Shown one piece after another: positions 8,530 to 18,131 of a DNA stretch of 34,993 nt (the first letter of the stretch is position 1; each line of letters begins with the position of its first letter). The position numbers were made by a program, and so were the translations under genes. The notes under the pieces are model-generated. The model had not been told where the DNA came from. It did no database searches and was given only the letters and a program-made list of their open reading frames with translations. This DNA comes from Aureococcus anophagefferens (taxonomy: Eukaryota > Sar > Pelagophyceae > Pelagomonadales > Pelagomonadaceae), in assembly GCF_000186865.1 (NCBI RefSeq), contig NW_008705577.1, positions 496,850 through 531,842 on the forward strand, read 5' to 3'.

Positions 8530-9480
8530 ATGGCCAGCCTCGCGTCGTCCTACGCGAAGCATGACGCGCTCGCGCGCGAGCTCGACGCGGAGATGACGAA
8601 CAACACGGAGTGGGAAACGCGGGGCACGCACGAGGTCGCCATGAGCGACGAGATGCGAGCCCTGGAGCAGCGCCGGGAGGAGCTCGTGCCCCTGCCAGGG
8701 TTAGGCTCCGCAGTCATGGTCGACGGCCTGCGGAAGGCGCCGGCCTTCAACGGCGCCGCGGGCGTCGTCGTCTCCGGCGCGCTCGGCGGCCACCGCGTCG
8801 CCGTCGAGCTCCGGGGGCCCGGCAAGAAGCGGGGGACGCGGCTCCGGGTCAAGGCGGCGAACCTGAGCGAGTGCTTCATGGAGCCCAAGGCGACGGCGGC
8901 GGAGCTCCTCGACGGCCGCTGCGGCCCCGCGGGCGACGCGCTCTGGGTCGGCGACTGCACGGCCGCGGCCGTCGCGAGCTCCGGCTTCGCGGACGCGGAC
9001 GCGCTCCGGCGGCTCGGCTACGGCCGCGCCGCCGCCGAGGGCCTCGTCGACGCCGCCGCGGCCGCGGGCTGGCCGCGGGCGGCGACGCACGTCGTGCTCT
9101 GCGCCCCGGAGCTCTTCGGCCTCGCGGGGGCCGAGGGCAAGACCGTCGTGGAACGGGACGCGGACGCGGACCTCGGTGCCGCGGCCGAGGCCGTGCAAAT
9201 GCTACAAAAACAAAACCACACCGTCGCCGTCTGCGGCGTCGAGGGCAAGGACCGCGCGCCGGCCGTCGCGCTGGTCGCCCTCGTCTACGAGGGCAGGACC
9301 GTCGCCGACGCCTGGGCCGCCGTCGCCGCGGGGCGCCCGACGGCGCGGCTCTCGGCGAAGCGCGCGGTCGCGGTCGCCGCGGCCGTCGCCGCGACGCCCG
9401 GCGCCGACGCCCGCGCCGGCCTCCTCGCCCTCTGCCCCGCGCTCGACGCCGCGCGCCTCGACGCGGCCCTCGCGGCCTAG
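8530..9480 (+). CDS. SH3-like barrel plus degenerate dual-specificity-phosphatase-like protein
   Basis: A 316-residue intronless protein. Residues about 55-115 match the small SH3-like motif common in algal proteins (APAFNGAAGVVVSG, HRVAVELRG, VKAANLSE). Residues about 135-285 have the layout of a dual-specificity phosphatase: LWVGDCTAAAVAS, a predicted central strand AATHVVLCA, and the loop TVAVCGVEGKDRAPAVALVA, then a helix ending in a GRPTARLS segment. The loop has six residues between Cys and Arg instead of the canonical five, so catalysis is doubtful and it may be a pseudophosphatase. Its TAG stop (9478-9480) overlaps the TAG stop of the minus-strand gene 7 on a shared CTAG. It is divergent from the IRE1-like gene. 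Confidence 0.55.
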   Translation: MASLASSYAKHDALARELDAEMTNNTEWETRGTHEVAMSDEMRALEQRREELVPLPGLGSAVMVDGLRKAPAFNGAAGVVVSGALGGHRVAVELRGPGKKRGTRLRVKAANLSECFMEPKATAAELLDGRCGPAGDALWVGDCTAAAVASSGFADADALRRLGYGRAAAEGLVDAAAAAGWPRAATHVVLCAPELFGLAGAEGKTVVERDADADLGAAAEAVQMLQKQNHTVAVCGVEGKDRAPAVALVALVYEGRTVADAWAAVAAGRPTARLSAKRAVAVAAAVAATPGADARAGLLALCPALDAARLDAALAA

Positions 9481-10033
9481 CGCGCGAAGGTGACGCGGGG
9501 GCTCTCGGGGTTGATGGGGTTGAGCACGTCGACCCAGCCGTCGAAGGACCCGAGGCTGTCGGGCTTCGTCGGCAGCAGGCTCAGCTCGTGGGGCCCCGCG
9601 GCGAAGTGGTCGGGCTTCACCGTGAGCCGGCGCTCGCCGTCGCGCGACGTCAGCGACACCGTGCAGTTCGCGACGTCGAAGACCGTGCCCTTGAGCGGGT
9701 GCGCGCCGCCGAGGAAGGCCGCGCGGTCCCGGTAGTAGGCGAGCTGGCCGCCCCGGAGCACGAAGTAGCGCTCGTTCCAGCTCTTGCGGCCGAAGAGGGA
9801 CGTGCCCCCGCCCTGCTTGAGCATGGGCCCCTCGAACGTGACCTCGTCGCCGGTCGACGCGCACCGCGCGAGCAGCGCGACCTGCGCCTCGCTCGTGCGC
9901 CGCTTGCTCGACGAGATCTTCACGGGCCGGCTCGGCGACGCGGCGGCCGACGCGCTCGTCCCCACGGCGACGGGCACCGGCGGCGGCGGCGGCGCGGCCT
10001 CCGGCGGCGGCGGCGGCGGCGGCGGCGCGGCCT

Positions 10034-10073
<40 letters not shown>

Positions 10074-13000
10074 GGCCTCGGGCTCGGGCTCGGGCTCGGG
10101 CGGCGGCGAAGCCTCGGGCTCGGGCTCCGGTGCGGGCGGCGGCGCGACCTCGGGCTCCGGCTCCGGTTCGGGCGCCGGTTTCGGCGCGAGGACCTTGGGC
10201 GGGAGCTGGACCTTGGGCGGGAGCTGCACTTTCGGCGGAAGCTGGACCTTCGGCGGCCCCGCGGGCGGCGCCGGCGCCGCGGCGGCGGCGAGGAGCGCCT
10301 GAGTCCTCGCGACGAGCTCCGCCTCGTCGTCGTCGTCGTCGTCGTCGGCCTCGGCGTCCGCGGGCGCGGGCGCGGGCGCCGCCGCGGGCTCGGGCTCCGC
10401 CGCGCCGCCCTCGTACTCGGCGTGCTTCGCCTTGGCCACGGCCCGCGTCTCCTCGAGCATGGTCGCCGTCGCCGCCCGGCGCGCCTCGAGCTTGAGCGCG
10501 TGGTCGCCCTTCGCGCGCGCCATCGCGGCCGCGCGCCGCTCCCGGAGGGCCGCGAGGCCGGACACCGCGGCCCCGCTCTTGAGGAAGCTGTCCGCGCAGG
10601 GGGCCTTCCAGCTCAGCCCCGCGTAGGCGACGCAGTCGCCGTCGAGGGGCGTGCAGCACTTGGGGCACCACTCGTCCGTGAACGCGGCGCGGTACGCGAG
10701 CTCCGTGTAGCTCAGGCCGTAGCCGTCGACGCAGCGCGGCGCGTCCGGCGGCAGGGGTTCGCCCGTCTCGAAGCACCGGTCGTACCTCGCCCCGTGGCAC
10801 GCGCCGCAGTAGGGGAGGCCGTCGTCGGGCCCTAAAAAGCACTGCTCCGCGTCGTCGTCGAGCAGCGTGCGGCAGGCGACGCAGCGGAGGCAGTCCGGGT
10901 GGAAGACCATGGGCGCGCCGTCGGGCGCCACGCGCAGCCGCGGCGCCAGGTCCGGCGCCGGCGCCTCGGGCGCGGGGATCGCGCGCTCGTCGCCGACGAC
11001 GGCGCCGCCGCAGAGGAAGCACCGCGCCGCGACGGCGCCCTCGTACGCGGCCGGCGAGTAGACCTCGCCGTCGTCGCCGAAGAAGAACTGGAGCGCCCCG
11101 TCCGGGCCCGGCTCGATGCGCGCGCCCGTCGCGTGGCAGCGGAAGTGCTCGGGCTTCCACGCGCGGCCGCCCGCGCGGACGACGTCGCCCTCGATGACCT
11201 CGCCCGACGCCGCGCACCGCTCGCCGAACTTGTCGAGGTAGGCTTGTCGGCTGTAGGGCAACCCGTCGCGCTCGAAGTAGGCCTCGCCCTCGAGGGGCGC
11301 GCCCGTCGCCGCGCAGCGGAAGTGGTCCGCGTGCCACCGGCCGCCGCACGCGTCGACGTAGCGGTCGCGGCCCGCGACGACGCCGGTGCCGCACGCGGGG
11401 CACCGCGGCGCGAAGGACGCCCGGAAGCAGTCCTCGCAGAAGGGCATGACGCCCCGCCCGTCCTTCTGGTCCCTGCCGAAGGCGACGCCGCCCTCGAGGC
11501 GCCCGTCGTTCGGGCAGTCGCCGTTGTCGCAGCGGTAGCACGCCGCGTGCCACGTCTCGCCGAGCGCGCGCACGGCGTCGGACCCGTCGAAGGCGCAGCC
11601 CCGCTTGCATCGGTGGCACGTGAAGAGCAGCTCGCGGTAGGCCTCCTCGCAGTAGGCCCGGCCCTCGTGCTCGTAGAACGAGCTCGGGTCGAGCCGCGCG
11701 CCCGTCGCCGCGCAGCGGAAGTCGCCCGGCATCCACCGGAGGCCGCAGGCGATGACGTAGGCGTCGCCGCGCCGCAGGGGCTGCAGCGTGCGGGCCTCGA
11801 GCTTCCGGCCGAACGCGGCGAGGTGCGCGTCCCGCGTCCGGGGCAGGCCGTCGGGCCCGAGCGCGAAGTCGACGCCGTCGCGGATGCGCCGCCCCGTCGC
11901 CGCGCAGCGGAACTCTTTGAGGGGGATGCGCCGGCCCGCGCGCTCCAGCACGACGACGCCGCGCTCGACGTAGACGACCTCGTCGTCGTAGCGCGCGCTC
12001 GCGTCGTCGTTCGCGTCGTCGTCGTCCGAGTAGTCGCCGTCGGACTCGGACTCGCCCGCGGCCGACGCCGCGCGCTGCGCGCGCGTCGCCGCGGGCGTCG
12101 CGTCGCCGAGCCTCGGCGTGCGGTAGAGCGCGACGAAGCGCTTGACGTCGCGGCGGAGCGCGCGGTCGCGCTCCGCGTTGAGCGAGTGGAGCCGCGGGCT
12201 CGGCCGGTACTCCGGCTCGCGCGGCGCCTCCTCCGCGGCGACGGCCGGCGCCTCCGCCGCCGCCGCCGCCGCGGGCGCCCCGTCCTCCTCCTCGTCGTCG
12301 TCGTCGAACTCCAGCGGCTCGTCCTCGGCCTCGGGCGCGTCGTGCTTGACGACGACGACGGGCGCGGCGTCGACGGCCGCGGGCGGCGCCGCGAGCGTCT
12401 CGCGCCCCTCGAGGAACGCGGAGCTCGCGCGCCGCCGCGGCTCGTCGTCGGGCCGCTCCTCCGCCGCCGCGGCGTCGGCGGCGTCGTCGAGCGCGTCCGG
12501 ATCGAAGCAGTCCTCGTCCACCGTCGCGCGCCGCGCGACGGCCCGCGTCGCCTCGACGCGGGCCAGCGTCGCCGCCGGCGCGCCGTCCGTCGCCGCGGCC
12601 GCGCCGGCGCTCGCGAGCTGCTGCCACGCGCGCAGGTGGCCGAGGAGGCCCGGCGCGGGCACGTCGCGCACGTCCGGCACCTCGCCGAGCCGGAGGCGCC
12701 CCGCGAGGGTCCCGACCCACTTGCCGTAGCGCGTCACGGGCGCGGAGAAGACGGCGGACCCGCCGAGGCCGCCCACGTCCGCGGCGCCGTCCTCGTCCAC
12801 GAGCGCGTCGAAGAGGCGGCTCCGCTCGCTCGCGGGCGGCTCCAGCACCTCCGGGTGGGCGGCGGCGCCGTCGTCCCGCGGCGCCGCCGACGACGCGCGC
12901 GACCGCGGCGACGGCTCCGCGCCGTCGACGTCGACGACGTCGTCGGCGCGCGCGGCCTCGCGGTCCCGCCGCGCGGCGTTGGCGCGCCAGACGTCCGCGC

Positions 13001-16000
13001 CGTAGGCCGCGTGGCGCCCGTCCCAGGGCGCCACGGACGGCGCGGGCGGCCCGTCCGTCGCCGCGACGACCGAGCCCCGCTGCTTCGCGACCGCGCCCGC
13101 TTGCGGCGCGGCGCCGGCGCCGCGGCGCGCGCGGTCGAGCGGGATCTCCGCGAAGCCGAGGGGCGGCGCGGACTCGTCGCCGCCGCGGCGCACGACGACG
13201 ACGAGGCGCTGCGCGGCGAGCCAGTCGCCGTCGGCGACGGCGCTGAAGAGCGGCGGCGTCGCGTGCCGCGGCCACTTCCACGTCGGCGTGTCGTCGCTCC
13301 AGACCGCGGAGGCGAGGTCGAGGCAGCCGAGGCGCGGGCCCGGGTCGACGTCCTTCTTCTTCTTCGCGCCTTTTTCCCCGCCGCCGGAGAGCGACGCGCG
13401 CCGGTCCGGCGCCGCGGGGCTCGCCGGCGCCGCGGCGCCGTCGCGCGCGGGCATGCGCGGCGCGGCGCCGCGCGGCATGTCGGGGCTCGACGCCGCGAGG
13501 GAGACGTCGTCGGCGGGCGCCCTCGGGGTGTCCTTGCGCTTCCTGAGGCGCCGCTCGTTGAAGTCGAGCGTCGGCTTCGCGGCGCGCGGGTTCGCGCACG
13601 CAGCCGCGACGGCCGCGGCGTCGTCGCCGTCGGCGGACGACGCGCCGAAGGACGCGCGGTCGCCGCCGCGGTGGAGCCAGGGCGCGCGCAGGGAGAGGCA
13701 GAGCGGGCCCGCGTAGCCGTCGTACTTGGCGTAGGTCTCGCACTTGCGCGGGCTCACCTCGGGCGCGACGGAGAAGACGCAGTCCTCGAGCGCGACGAAG
13801 GCGCCGTCGAGCGCCCCCGGCGCGCCGCGGCAGAGCCGCGGCGGCCGCGCGGGCACGTCGAAGGCCGCCGCGACGGCGCGGTGGTCGCTGTTCGACATGC
13901 CCGGCGAGAAGCACGCGCCGTACGATCGTTGGACCGCGCGGTGGCCCGCGCCGGGCGGCGCGCCGTCGACCCAGGAGCAGCAGGACGGCGGCGCGTTCGA
14001 CTTGTAGAGCACGCGGTCGCAGTAGGACGGGTTCTGGTTCTTCTTGTTCGAGTAGGCCGGCGCGCCCTTGACCAAGCGGTACGTCGGCGGGAACGCGATG
14101 GCGCCCTCCTCGAACGTCGCGAAGACGGCGGCGCGCTCGAGCCGCTCGGCGGCGAGCTGGTCGCAGGCGACGAGGTCGCCGACGCGGCCCGCCTCGGCGT
14201 CGCCGAGCGTCGCTTCGAACTCGGCCTCGGAGCCGTGCGCGCCGCGGTCGACGCGGTAGTTGAGGTCGCCGAACCAGAAGACGTGGTCGAACTGGTGCAG
14301 CGCGTCCATGCGGTCCCGCGGGGCGTCGTAGCAGGGGTGCGCGGCCTCGGCGAGGCGCCGCAGCCCGCCGTTGATCTCCTCGACGTTCGACTGGCGCTCC
14401 GCGACGCGCGTCGCGCGCGCCGCGAGGTGCGACGTGACGAACATGACGTCGATGCCCTCGTCGCCGAGGCAGGCGCCCTCGAAGGACAGGGCCACGGCCG
14501 CGGCGCCCTTGTTGCCGAGCACGTGCGCGAAGCCCGTGGCCTCCGTGTGCGCGGCGACGCGCCTGCGTGGAAATCGACCGCCGGTCGGGGTGGACAACAG
14601 AAAACCTTGCGTCAAAACCGTCGCATGCTCTCAAATTGAAGTCGCGTTGAAGATTTGAGTTCCGCGCGGCGACGCGCGAGAGCCGCCGCTTGAGGTCGCG
14701 GCGCGCGAAGACGAGCACGTGGATGTCCCAGAGGCTCGAGCTCGCGACGAGGGCGTAGGCGCCGGACCCCTTGGCGCGCTTCGCCTGGAGGCAGGCCAGC
14801 GCGCGGTCCCGCGCGAAGGCCGCCGCGGGCCCGGCGGCCGGCGCGGCGAGCCGCGCCTCGAGCGCGTCGAACGCGCGGCCGCCGGCGAGGTGGCGCTCCA
14901 AAGCCTCGACCCACTTCTTCTTGTTCGAGTTCTCCTGGAAGCCGATCGCGTAGATGTCGTGCGCGCCCGGCGGCAGCCACTCGTCGAGGTCCGCGAGGTT
15001 CTTCGGCGGCTTCTTGTCGCCGACGTTCCACGTGCCGCAGAGCACCTGGGCAGCAAAAGAGAGATGCAACGTCGCTTCAACGTGAGTGTTCCGCGCGCGC
15101 GCGTTCCAGAAAAAGCATCCACGCTTCGAGACCGTTCCGAGAGACGATCGTTCGTCCAAAAATCAGCCGAAGCGAGTGGAAAACGGCCGAGATATGAGCC
15201 TTTGAAGTTGGGAATTTCGCTCTCTTTTGCTGCCCCGCAGAGCACGGACAGCGACTCGCCCGGCGCCGGCGGCGCGCCCGGCGGTACGCCGAGGACGCAG
15301 GCGCGGCAGCGCGCGAGGAACGCGCCGCGCGCGACGCCCGATTTGAAGTAGACCGCGCAGCGGTCGACCTGCGCGGACACCGACCGCCGGTTCGGGACGT
15401 CCCGACGAAACTTGGAAATGCTCGAGCTCGGTCACATAGATTCGGCTGCTTTTTTGGACGGATCGATGGCTCTCGTCGAGCTCTCGAAGCACAGCGAAGG
15501 TGCTTGTGTCAAAACGGTCGCATACGCTCACATTGAAGTCGGGTTGAATATTTTTGTTTCCCGCGCGGCGGTCGACGTGCGACCCGAAGAGCGTCTTCCG
15601 GTCGTCGGCCTTGGACCAGGTGAGGTCGAGGCGCCGGCCGTGCGTCGGGCTCGCGCCGCAGGCGGCGCCGTCGAGGGGGCAGACGCCGCGGCCCTCGCCG
15701 AGGTCCACGGCGCGCGCCGCGACGTCGAGCACGATCGTCGTCTCTACGAACTGGCCCACGAAGTTGCACATCTCCACGCGGAAGGCGACGCCGCGGTCCA
15801 CGGCGTACTCGTGGTCCGCGGCGCAGTCCAGCTCCGTCCGCGGGCCCCGGAGCACCTGCGCGGCGGCGGCGCGGGGGGGCGGTCCGCCGCGCGGACGCGG
15901 CGCGTACGCGCGGCCGGCCGCGGGCGCGGGCGGCGCGCCCGGAGCCACGTGACGAAGAGCTCGCGGTGCGCGCCGCTCTCGAAGGTCCACTTGCACGCGT

Positions 16001-16361
16001 CGCCGCCCGCGGCGACCTCGACGACGCGGGCGTCCGCCGCGAGCCGCGTCGCCGCGGAGATCTGCGGCGGGCGCGGCCGGTCGCGCGGCGCGGCGCGCGG
16101 AGCCGCCGCGCCGGGGCCGCGCGTCGGCGACGGGCGTCCGCTGCTTCTCGCTCCCGTCGCGGCCGCTCACGACGAGCGCGAAGCCCTCGGCGCCCTCCTC
16201 GAAGGTCAGCACGCGCCGCGACGTCGTGAGCCCGTAGGCCGTGGTCGTCGTCGCTTTGAAGGACGCGCCCTGCGGCCGGGGGTGGGTCTCGCGCCGCGCC
16301 GCGCGGCGCGTCGCACCGTGACGGCGTCCCGCAGGGCCGGCTCCAGCGCGGAGGCGTCCAT
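9477..16361 (-). CDS. Giant inositol polyphosphate 5-phosphatase - LIM array - proline-rich - PH protein (7 exons)
   Basis: Exons in gene order: 16361-16317, 16269-16123 (or 16269-16132), 16061-15939, 15855-15577, 15368-15246, 15045-14678, 14562-9477. The coding sum with the first option is 6171 nt, a clean multiple of three, giving 2056 residues. Residues about 16-105 look PH-like (RRVLTFEEGAEGFALVVSG; FESGAHRELFVTWLR). The 5-phosphatase domain (about 240-590) shows CGTWNVGDKK, YAIGFQEN, HVLGNKGAAA, FWFGDLNYR, PPTYRLVKG, YCDRVLYKS and SDHRAVAAA, so it should hydrolyse the 5-phosphate of phosphoinositides. A C2-like stretch lies near 770-850. A LIM/LIM-like zinc-finger array with many CxxC pairs spans about 1240-1690. 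A Lys/Glu coil, a Pro-rich tract (about 1795-1895) and a C-terminal PH domain (about 1940-2050) follow. Three of its introns are introners. Its stop overlaps that of gene 6. Confidence 0.85.
9960..10262. repeat. Proline-rich low-complexity tract with an 18-bp PPKVQL repeat
   Basis: Long GGC runs on the plus strand (about 9980-10075) encode polyproline in gene 7, with Glu-Pro runs beside them. At about 10194-10258 four 18-bp units encode PPKVQL-like hexapeptides. These are candidate SH3/profilin/WW ligand sites and also places where assembly or replication could slip. Confidence 0.75.
14563..14677 (-). mobile_element. Introner B1: internally deleted introner forming an intron of gene 7, antisense to the gene
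   Basis: A 115-nt intron read as GC...AG on the minus strand. The 14-bp direct repeat GCGCGTCGCCGCGC flanks it: one copy begins at the donor, the other follows the acceptor CGCAG. Removal joins KRRLS to RVAAHTEATG, the expected 5-phosphatase sequence leading to HVLGNKG. The plus strand carries family-B sequence (GTCAAAACCGTCGCATGCTC; AAATTGAAGTCGCGTTGAAG), so the element is antisense to the gene. The middle of the element is missing compared with 15369-15576. Its ends show an imperfect inverted repeat (GCGTGGAAATC / GCGCGGAACTC). The GT four bases into the donor would shift the frame, so a GC donor is favoured. Confidence 0.85.
15046..15245 (-). mobile_element. Introner A1: full-length introner forming an intron of gene 7
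   Basis: A 200-nt GT-AG intron on the minus strand. A direct repeat (GTGCTCTGCGG on the minus strand) flanks it: the upstream copy supplies the donor GT, and the second copy follows the acceptor CCCAG. Splicing restores ESLSVLCGTWNVG. Perfect 16-bp terminal inverted repeats lie at 15048-15063 and 15220-15235 (GGGCAGCAAAAGAGAG and its complement). The internal sequence matches the copies at 23421 and 29965, in the sense orientation relative to the gene. Confidence 0.9.
15369..15576 (-). mobile_element. Introner B2: full-length family-B introner forming an intron of gene 7, antisense
   Basis: A 208-nt GT-AG intron. The 9-bp direct repeat GTCGACCGC flanks it: the upstream copy contains the donor GT, and the downstream copy follows the acceptor GCGCAG. 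Splicing joins LFGSHV to DRCAVYFKSG. The element body is on the plus strand (CGCCGGTTCGGGACGTCCCG through CTCACATTGAAGTCGGGTTG), antisense to the gene. It carries a 14-bp palindrome, TCGGGACGTCCCGA, at 15392-15405. Its termini share GCGCGG on both sides. Confidence 0.88.
15856..15938 (-). other. Intron of gene 7, 83 nt, probable GC-AG
   Basis: The reading frame changes between FVTWLR and VLRGPRTELD. The acceptor CGCGCAG at 15858-15856 is clear. The best donor is GCGCGCC right after the CGG codon, keeping the PH-like end FVTWLR. A GT donor 15 nt upstream (after ELF) would also be in phase, so the donor is not certain. I see no introner similarity, but the sequence around the donor (GTGGCTCCGGG) resembles that after the acceptor (GTGCTCCGGGG), hinting at an eroded target duplication. 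Confidence 0.65.
16062..16122 (-). other. Intron of gene 7, 61 or 70 nt
   Basis: A frame change inside the N-terminal PH-like domain requires an intron. The acceptor is CCCGCCGCAG before ATCTCCGCG. Two in-phase donors exist: GC at 16122 (giving ...RTPVAD-ISAATRL) or a canonical GT at 16131 (giving ...RTP-ISAATRL). cDNA would settle it. No introner sequence is visible. Confidence 0.65.
16270..16316 (-). other. First intron of gene 7, 47 nt, GT-AG
   Basis: It lies between MDASALEPALRDAVT and GASFKATTTTAYGL. The donor GTGCGACG and acceptor GGCCGCAG are both phase 0. It is one of the shortest introns here and has no introner similarity. It justifies the start at 16361, whose frame would otherwise close. 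Confidence 0.65.
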
Positions 16362-16533
16362 GGTGATGCGCCAGGCGCAGGACGGGACGGGGCAGCTCTC
16401 GTCCAGGGATTGGGGCTGGGCAGAAGCGCCGAGGTTCAATGATGCCTGCACGCTGCTGTTTTTTTTCTCGTCTTTGCTCCAGACGTCCCACGCTGAGCGT
16501 CTGACCATCTCTGCTGCTCTGCGCTACACAGCA
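16362..16533. promoter_or_regulatory. Divergent promoter between gene 7 and the DJ-1 gene
   Basis: A 172-bp head-to-head gap with an eight-T run (about 16459-16466), a CT-rich stretch, and GAGGTTCAATG, matching the GGTTCAA motif of two other divergent gaps. Confidence 0.45.
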
Positions 16534-17154
16534 ATGGTCCGGCACATCCGCAGGCTCCTGCTGTTGAGCGCGGCGCGCGGCACGCGCGCCTTCAGCGCCA
16601 ATGCGGCGAAGCGCGTCCTCGTCCCGGTGGCGAACGGCTCGGAGGAGATCGAATTGACCTGCATCACGGACACGCTCGTGCGCGCCGGCGCCGAGGTCAC
16701 CATCGCCTCCGTCGAGGCCGGGACGACGTGCGTCATGAGCCGCGGCCTCACGATCGTCGCCGACGCGCGGGTCGACGCGCTCGAGCCGACGGACTGGGAC
16801 CTCGTCGTCTGCCCGGGCGGCATGCCCGGCGCGGAGCGGCTGCGCGACAGCGAGGCGCTCGACGCGATCCTCCGCGCGCAGGACGCGCGCGGCGCGCCGC
16901 TCGCGGCGGTCTGCGCGAGCCCGGCGGTCGTGCTCCAGCCCAAGGGCCTGCTCGACAAACGTTCCGCGACGTGCTACCCGGCGGAGCCCTTCGTCGCGGC
17001 GCTCGGCGCCGTCGCGGACGGCGACGTCGTCCGCGACGGCCACGTGACGACGTCGCGCGGTCCGGGCACGTCCCTCGCCTTCGCGCTGGACCTCGTGGAC
17101 CAGCTCTACGGGCCCGAGAAGGCCGCGGAGCTCCGGGCGCAGATGCTCGTCTAG
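16534..17154 (+). CDS. DJ-1/PfpI family protein (PARK7-like), probably organellar
   Basis: A 206-residue intronless protein. Residues 1-26 are basic and hydrophobic (RHIRRLLLLSAARGTRAF) and look like a mitochondrial or plastid targeting peptide. The DJ-1 fold follows: KRVLVPVANGSEEIE has the conserved Glu, VVCPGGMPGAERLR is the typical strand-loop, and LAAVCASPAVVL carries the nucleophilic Cys (DJ-1 Cys106 equivalent, CAGP to CASP). VVRDGHVTTSRGPGTSLAFA completes the family signature. Such proteins protect against oxidative stress or glycation; glyoxalase/deglycase activity is debated in the family. It is convergent with the ankyrin gene, 58 bp away. Confidence 0.9.
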   Translation: MVRHIRRLLLLSAARGTRAFSANAAKRVLVPVANGSEEIELTCITDTLVRAGAEVTIASVEAGTTCVMSRGLTIVADARVDALEPTDWDLVVCPGGMPGAERLRDSEALDAILRAQDARGAPLAAVCASPAVVLQPKGLLDKRSATCYPAEPFVAALGAVADGDVVRDGHVTTSRGPGTSLAFALDLVDQLYGPEKAAELRAQMLV

Positions 17155-17212
17155 GCCCGCCGCGGAGTAGCCACTCGCGTAGTGGGAGACAGCGCGCTCA
17201 GATGGGCGTATG

Positions 17213-18013
17213 CTAGCCGCGCGCCCGGCAGTCCCAGAACTGCAAGACGAGCTTGAAAAGCTCCTCGGGCAGCGACACGGTCGCGGCGCGGCGCGCGCGC
17301 GTTCGGGCCTTGCCGGCGTTCGGGATCGGCGGGCTTCCGAAGCAGCGGACGAGGTTCGGCGGCGCCGTCGCGCGGCCGGCCAGGCAGAGGTAGCGCAGCG
17401 CCCGCAGCTGGACGACGGGCTCGCGCGCGTAGCGCGCCCAGGACCCGGCGAACTCGACGGCCGCGAGCAGGTCGACGATCGCGCGGACGGTCCGTCGCGC
17501 GGCCGCCGGGGTCCACGTGCCTTCCGCCGTCCGGATGAGCGGCGGGACCTGCAGGGTGAGCGCGAGTCTCCGCTTCGCCGCGTCGAGCGCGGTCCGCCCG
17601 TGTCCGTCGCGGAGCGAGGGCTCCGCGCCGTTTCTCAGGAGCGCGCGCACCGCGTCGAGATCGCACGCGCGAGCTTTCTCCATGAGCGCCGTCTCTCCAC
17701 CTTCGCCCGCGTCGTCGACGTCCGCGCCGTGCGCCGCGAGCAGATCGATGATGCGCGGGTCGTCCGCGAGGAACAGCGGCGTTTCGCCGCCGTCGTCCAG
17801 TGCGAGATTCGGATCGGCGCCACGGGCGAGAAGGAGCCGGACCACGCCGCATTGACCTTCGATGACCGCAGTCGTGAGCATCGTCGAGCCATCCGGAGAA
17901 ACGTCGTCGACAGCCACCTGGCTCGATTCGAGCCAGCGTGCGACCTCCGCAACCTCCCCCTGTTCGACCGAATCAAGCGCACACGCCAGAGCCGGGGAGT
18001 AGTTAAACACCAT
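17213..18013 (-). CDS. Ankyrin-repeat protein
   Basis: A 266-residue intronless protein starting at the first ATG (MVFNYSPALACALDSVEQGE); the open frame upstream has only a TTG. About four ankyrin repeats occupy residues 10-150: DGSTMLTTAVIEGQCGVVRLL, GADPNLALDDGGETPLFLA, GADVDDAGEGGETALMEKA and GAEPSLRDGHGRTALDAA. The C-terminal part is helical, ending SLPEELFKLVLQFWDCR, which resembles the F-box/SOCS-like tail often found on algal ankyrin proteins, so a ubiquitin-ligase adaptor role is possible. No partner can be named. It is divergent from the TIR-FIST gene with 118 bp between starts. Confidence 0.8.
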   Translation of the reverse strand: MVFNYSPALACALDSVEQGEVAEVARWLESSQVAVDDVSPDGSTMLTTAVIEGQCGVVRLLLARGADPNLALDDGGETPLFLADDPRIIDLLAAHGADVDDAGEGGETALMEKARACDLDAVRALLRNGAEPSLRDGHGRTALDAAKRRLALTLQVPPLIRTAEGTWTPAAARRTVRAIVDLLAAVEFAGSWARYAREPVVQLRALRYLCLAGRATAPPNLVRCFGSPPIPNAGKARTRARRAATVSLPEELFKLVLQFWDCRARG

Positions 18014-18131
18014 AGAGGCGACGTTCGTCGTCAAAGGGCTGCGTCAAATCGCTTCTCCCATCACTCGAATAGCTGGTGTTGATGGCCGCCGAGCAGAAGT
18101 TTGACGGCAAGAACGCAGCCCGACCGCGAAT
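18014..18131. promoter_or_regulatory. Divergent promoter between the ankyrin and TIR-FIST genes
   Basis: A 118-bp head-to-head gap, AT-richer than the coding flanks (GTCAAATCGCTTCTCCCATC). No known element is recognised. Confidence 0.4.

Noticed and set aside
9202..15159. Very long overlapping ORFs on the opposite strand or other frames (also 6127-9480 +, 789-2336 -, 10899-14639 +)
   Set aside because: High GC removes stop codons, so shadow frames stay open; their translations are Arg/Ala/Gly-rich with no domain motifs.
16362..16508. Earlier start for gene 7 at 16508 (MVRRSAWDVW...)
   Set aside because: The frame is open, but it would run almost to the DJ-1 start and adds sequence with no recognisable domain; the ATG at 16361 leaves a promoter-sized gap like the other divergent pairs.
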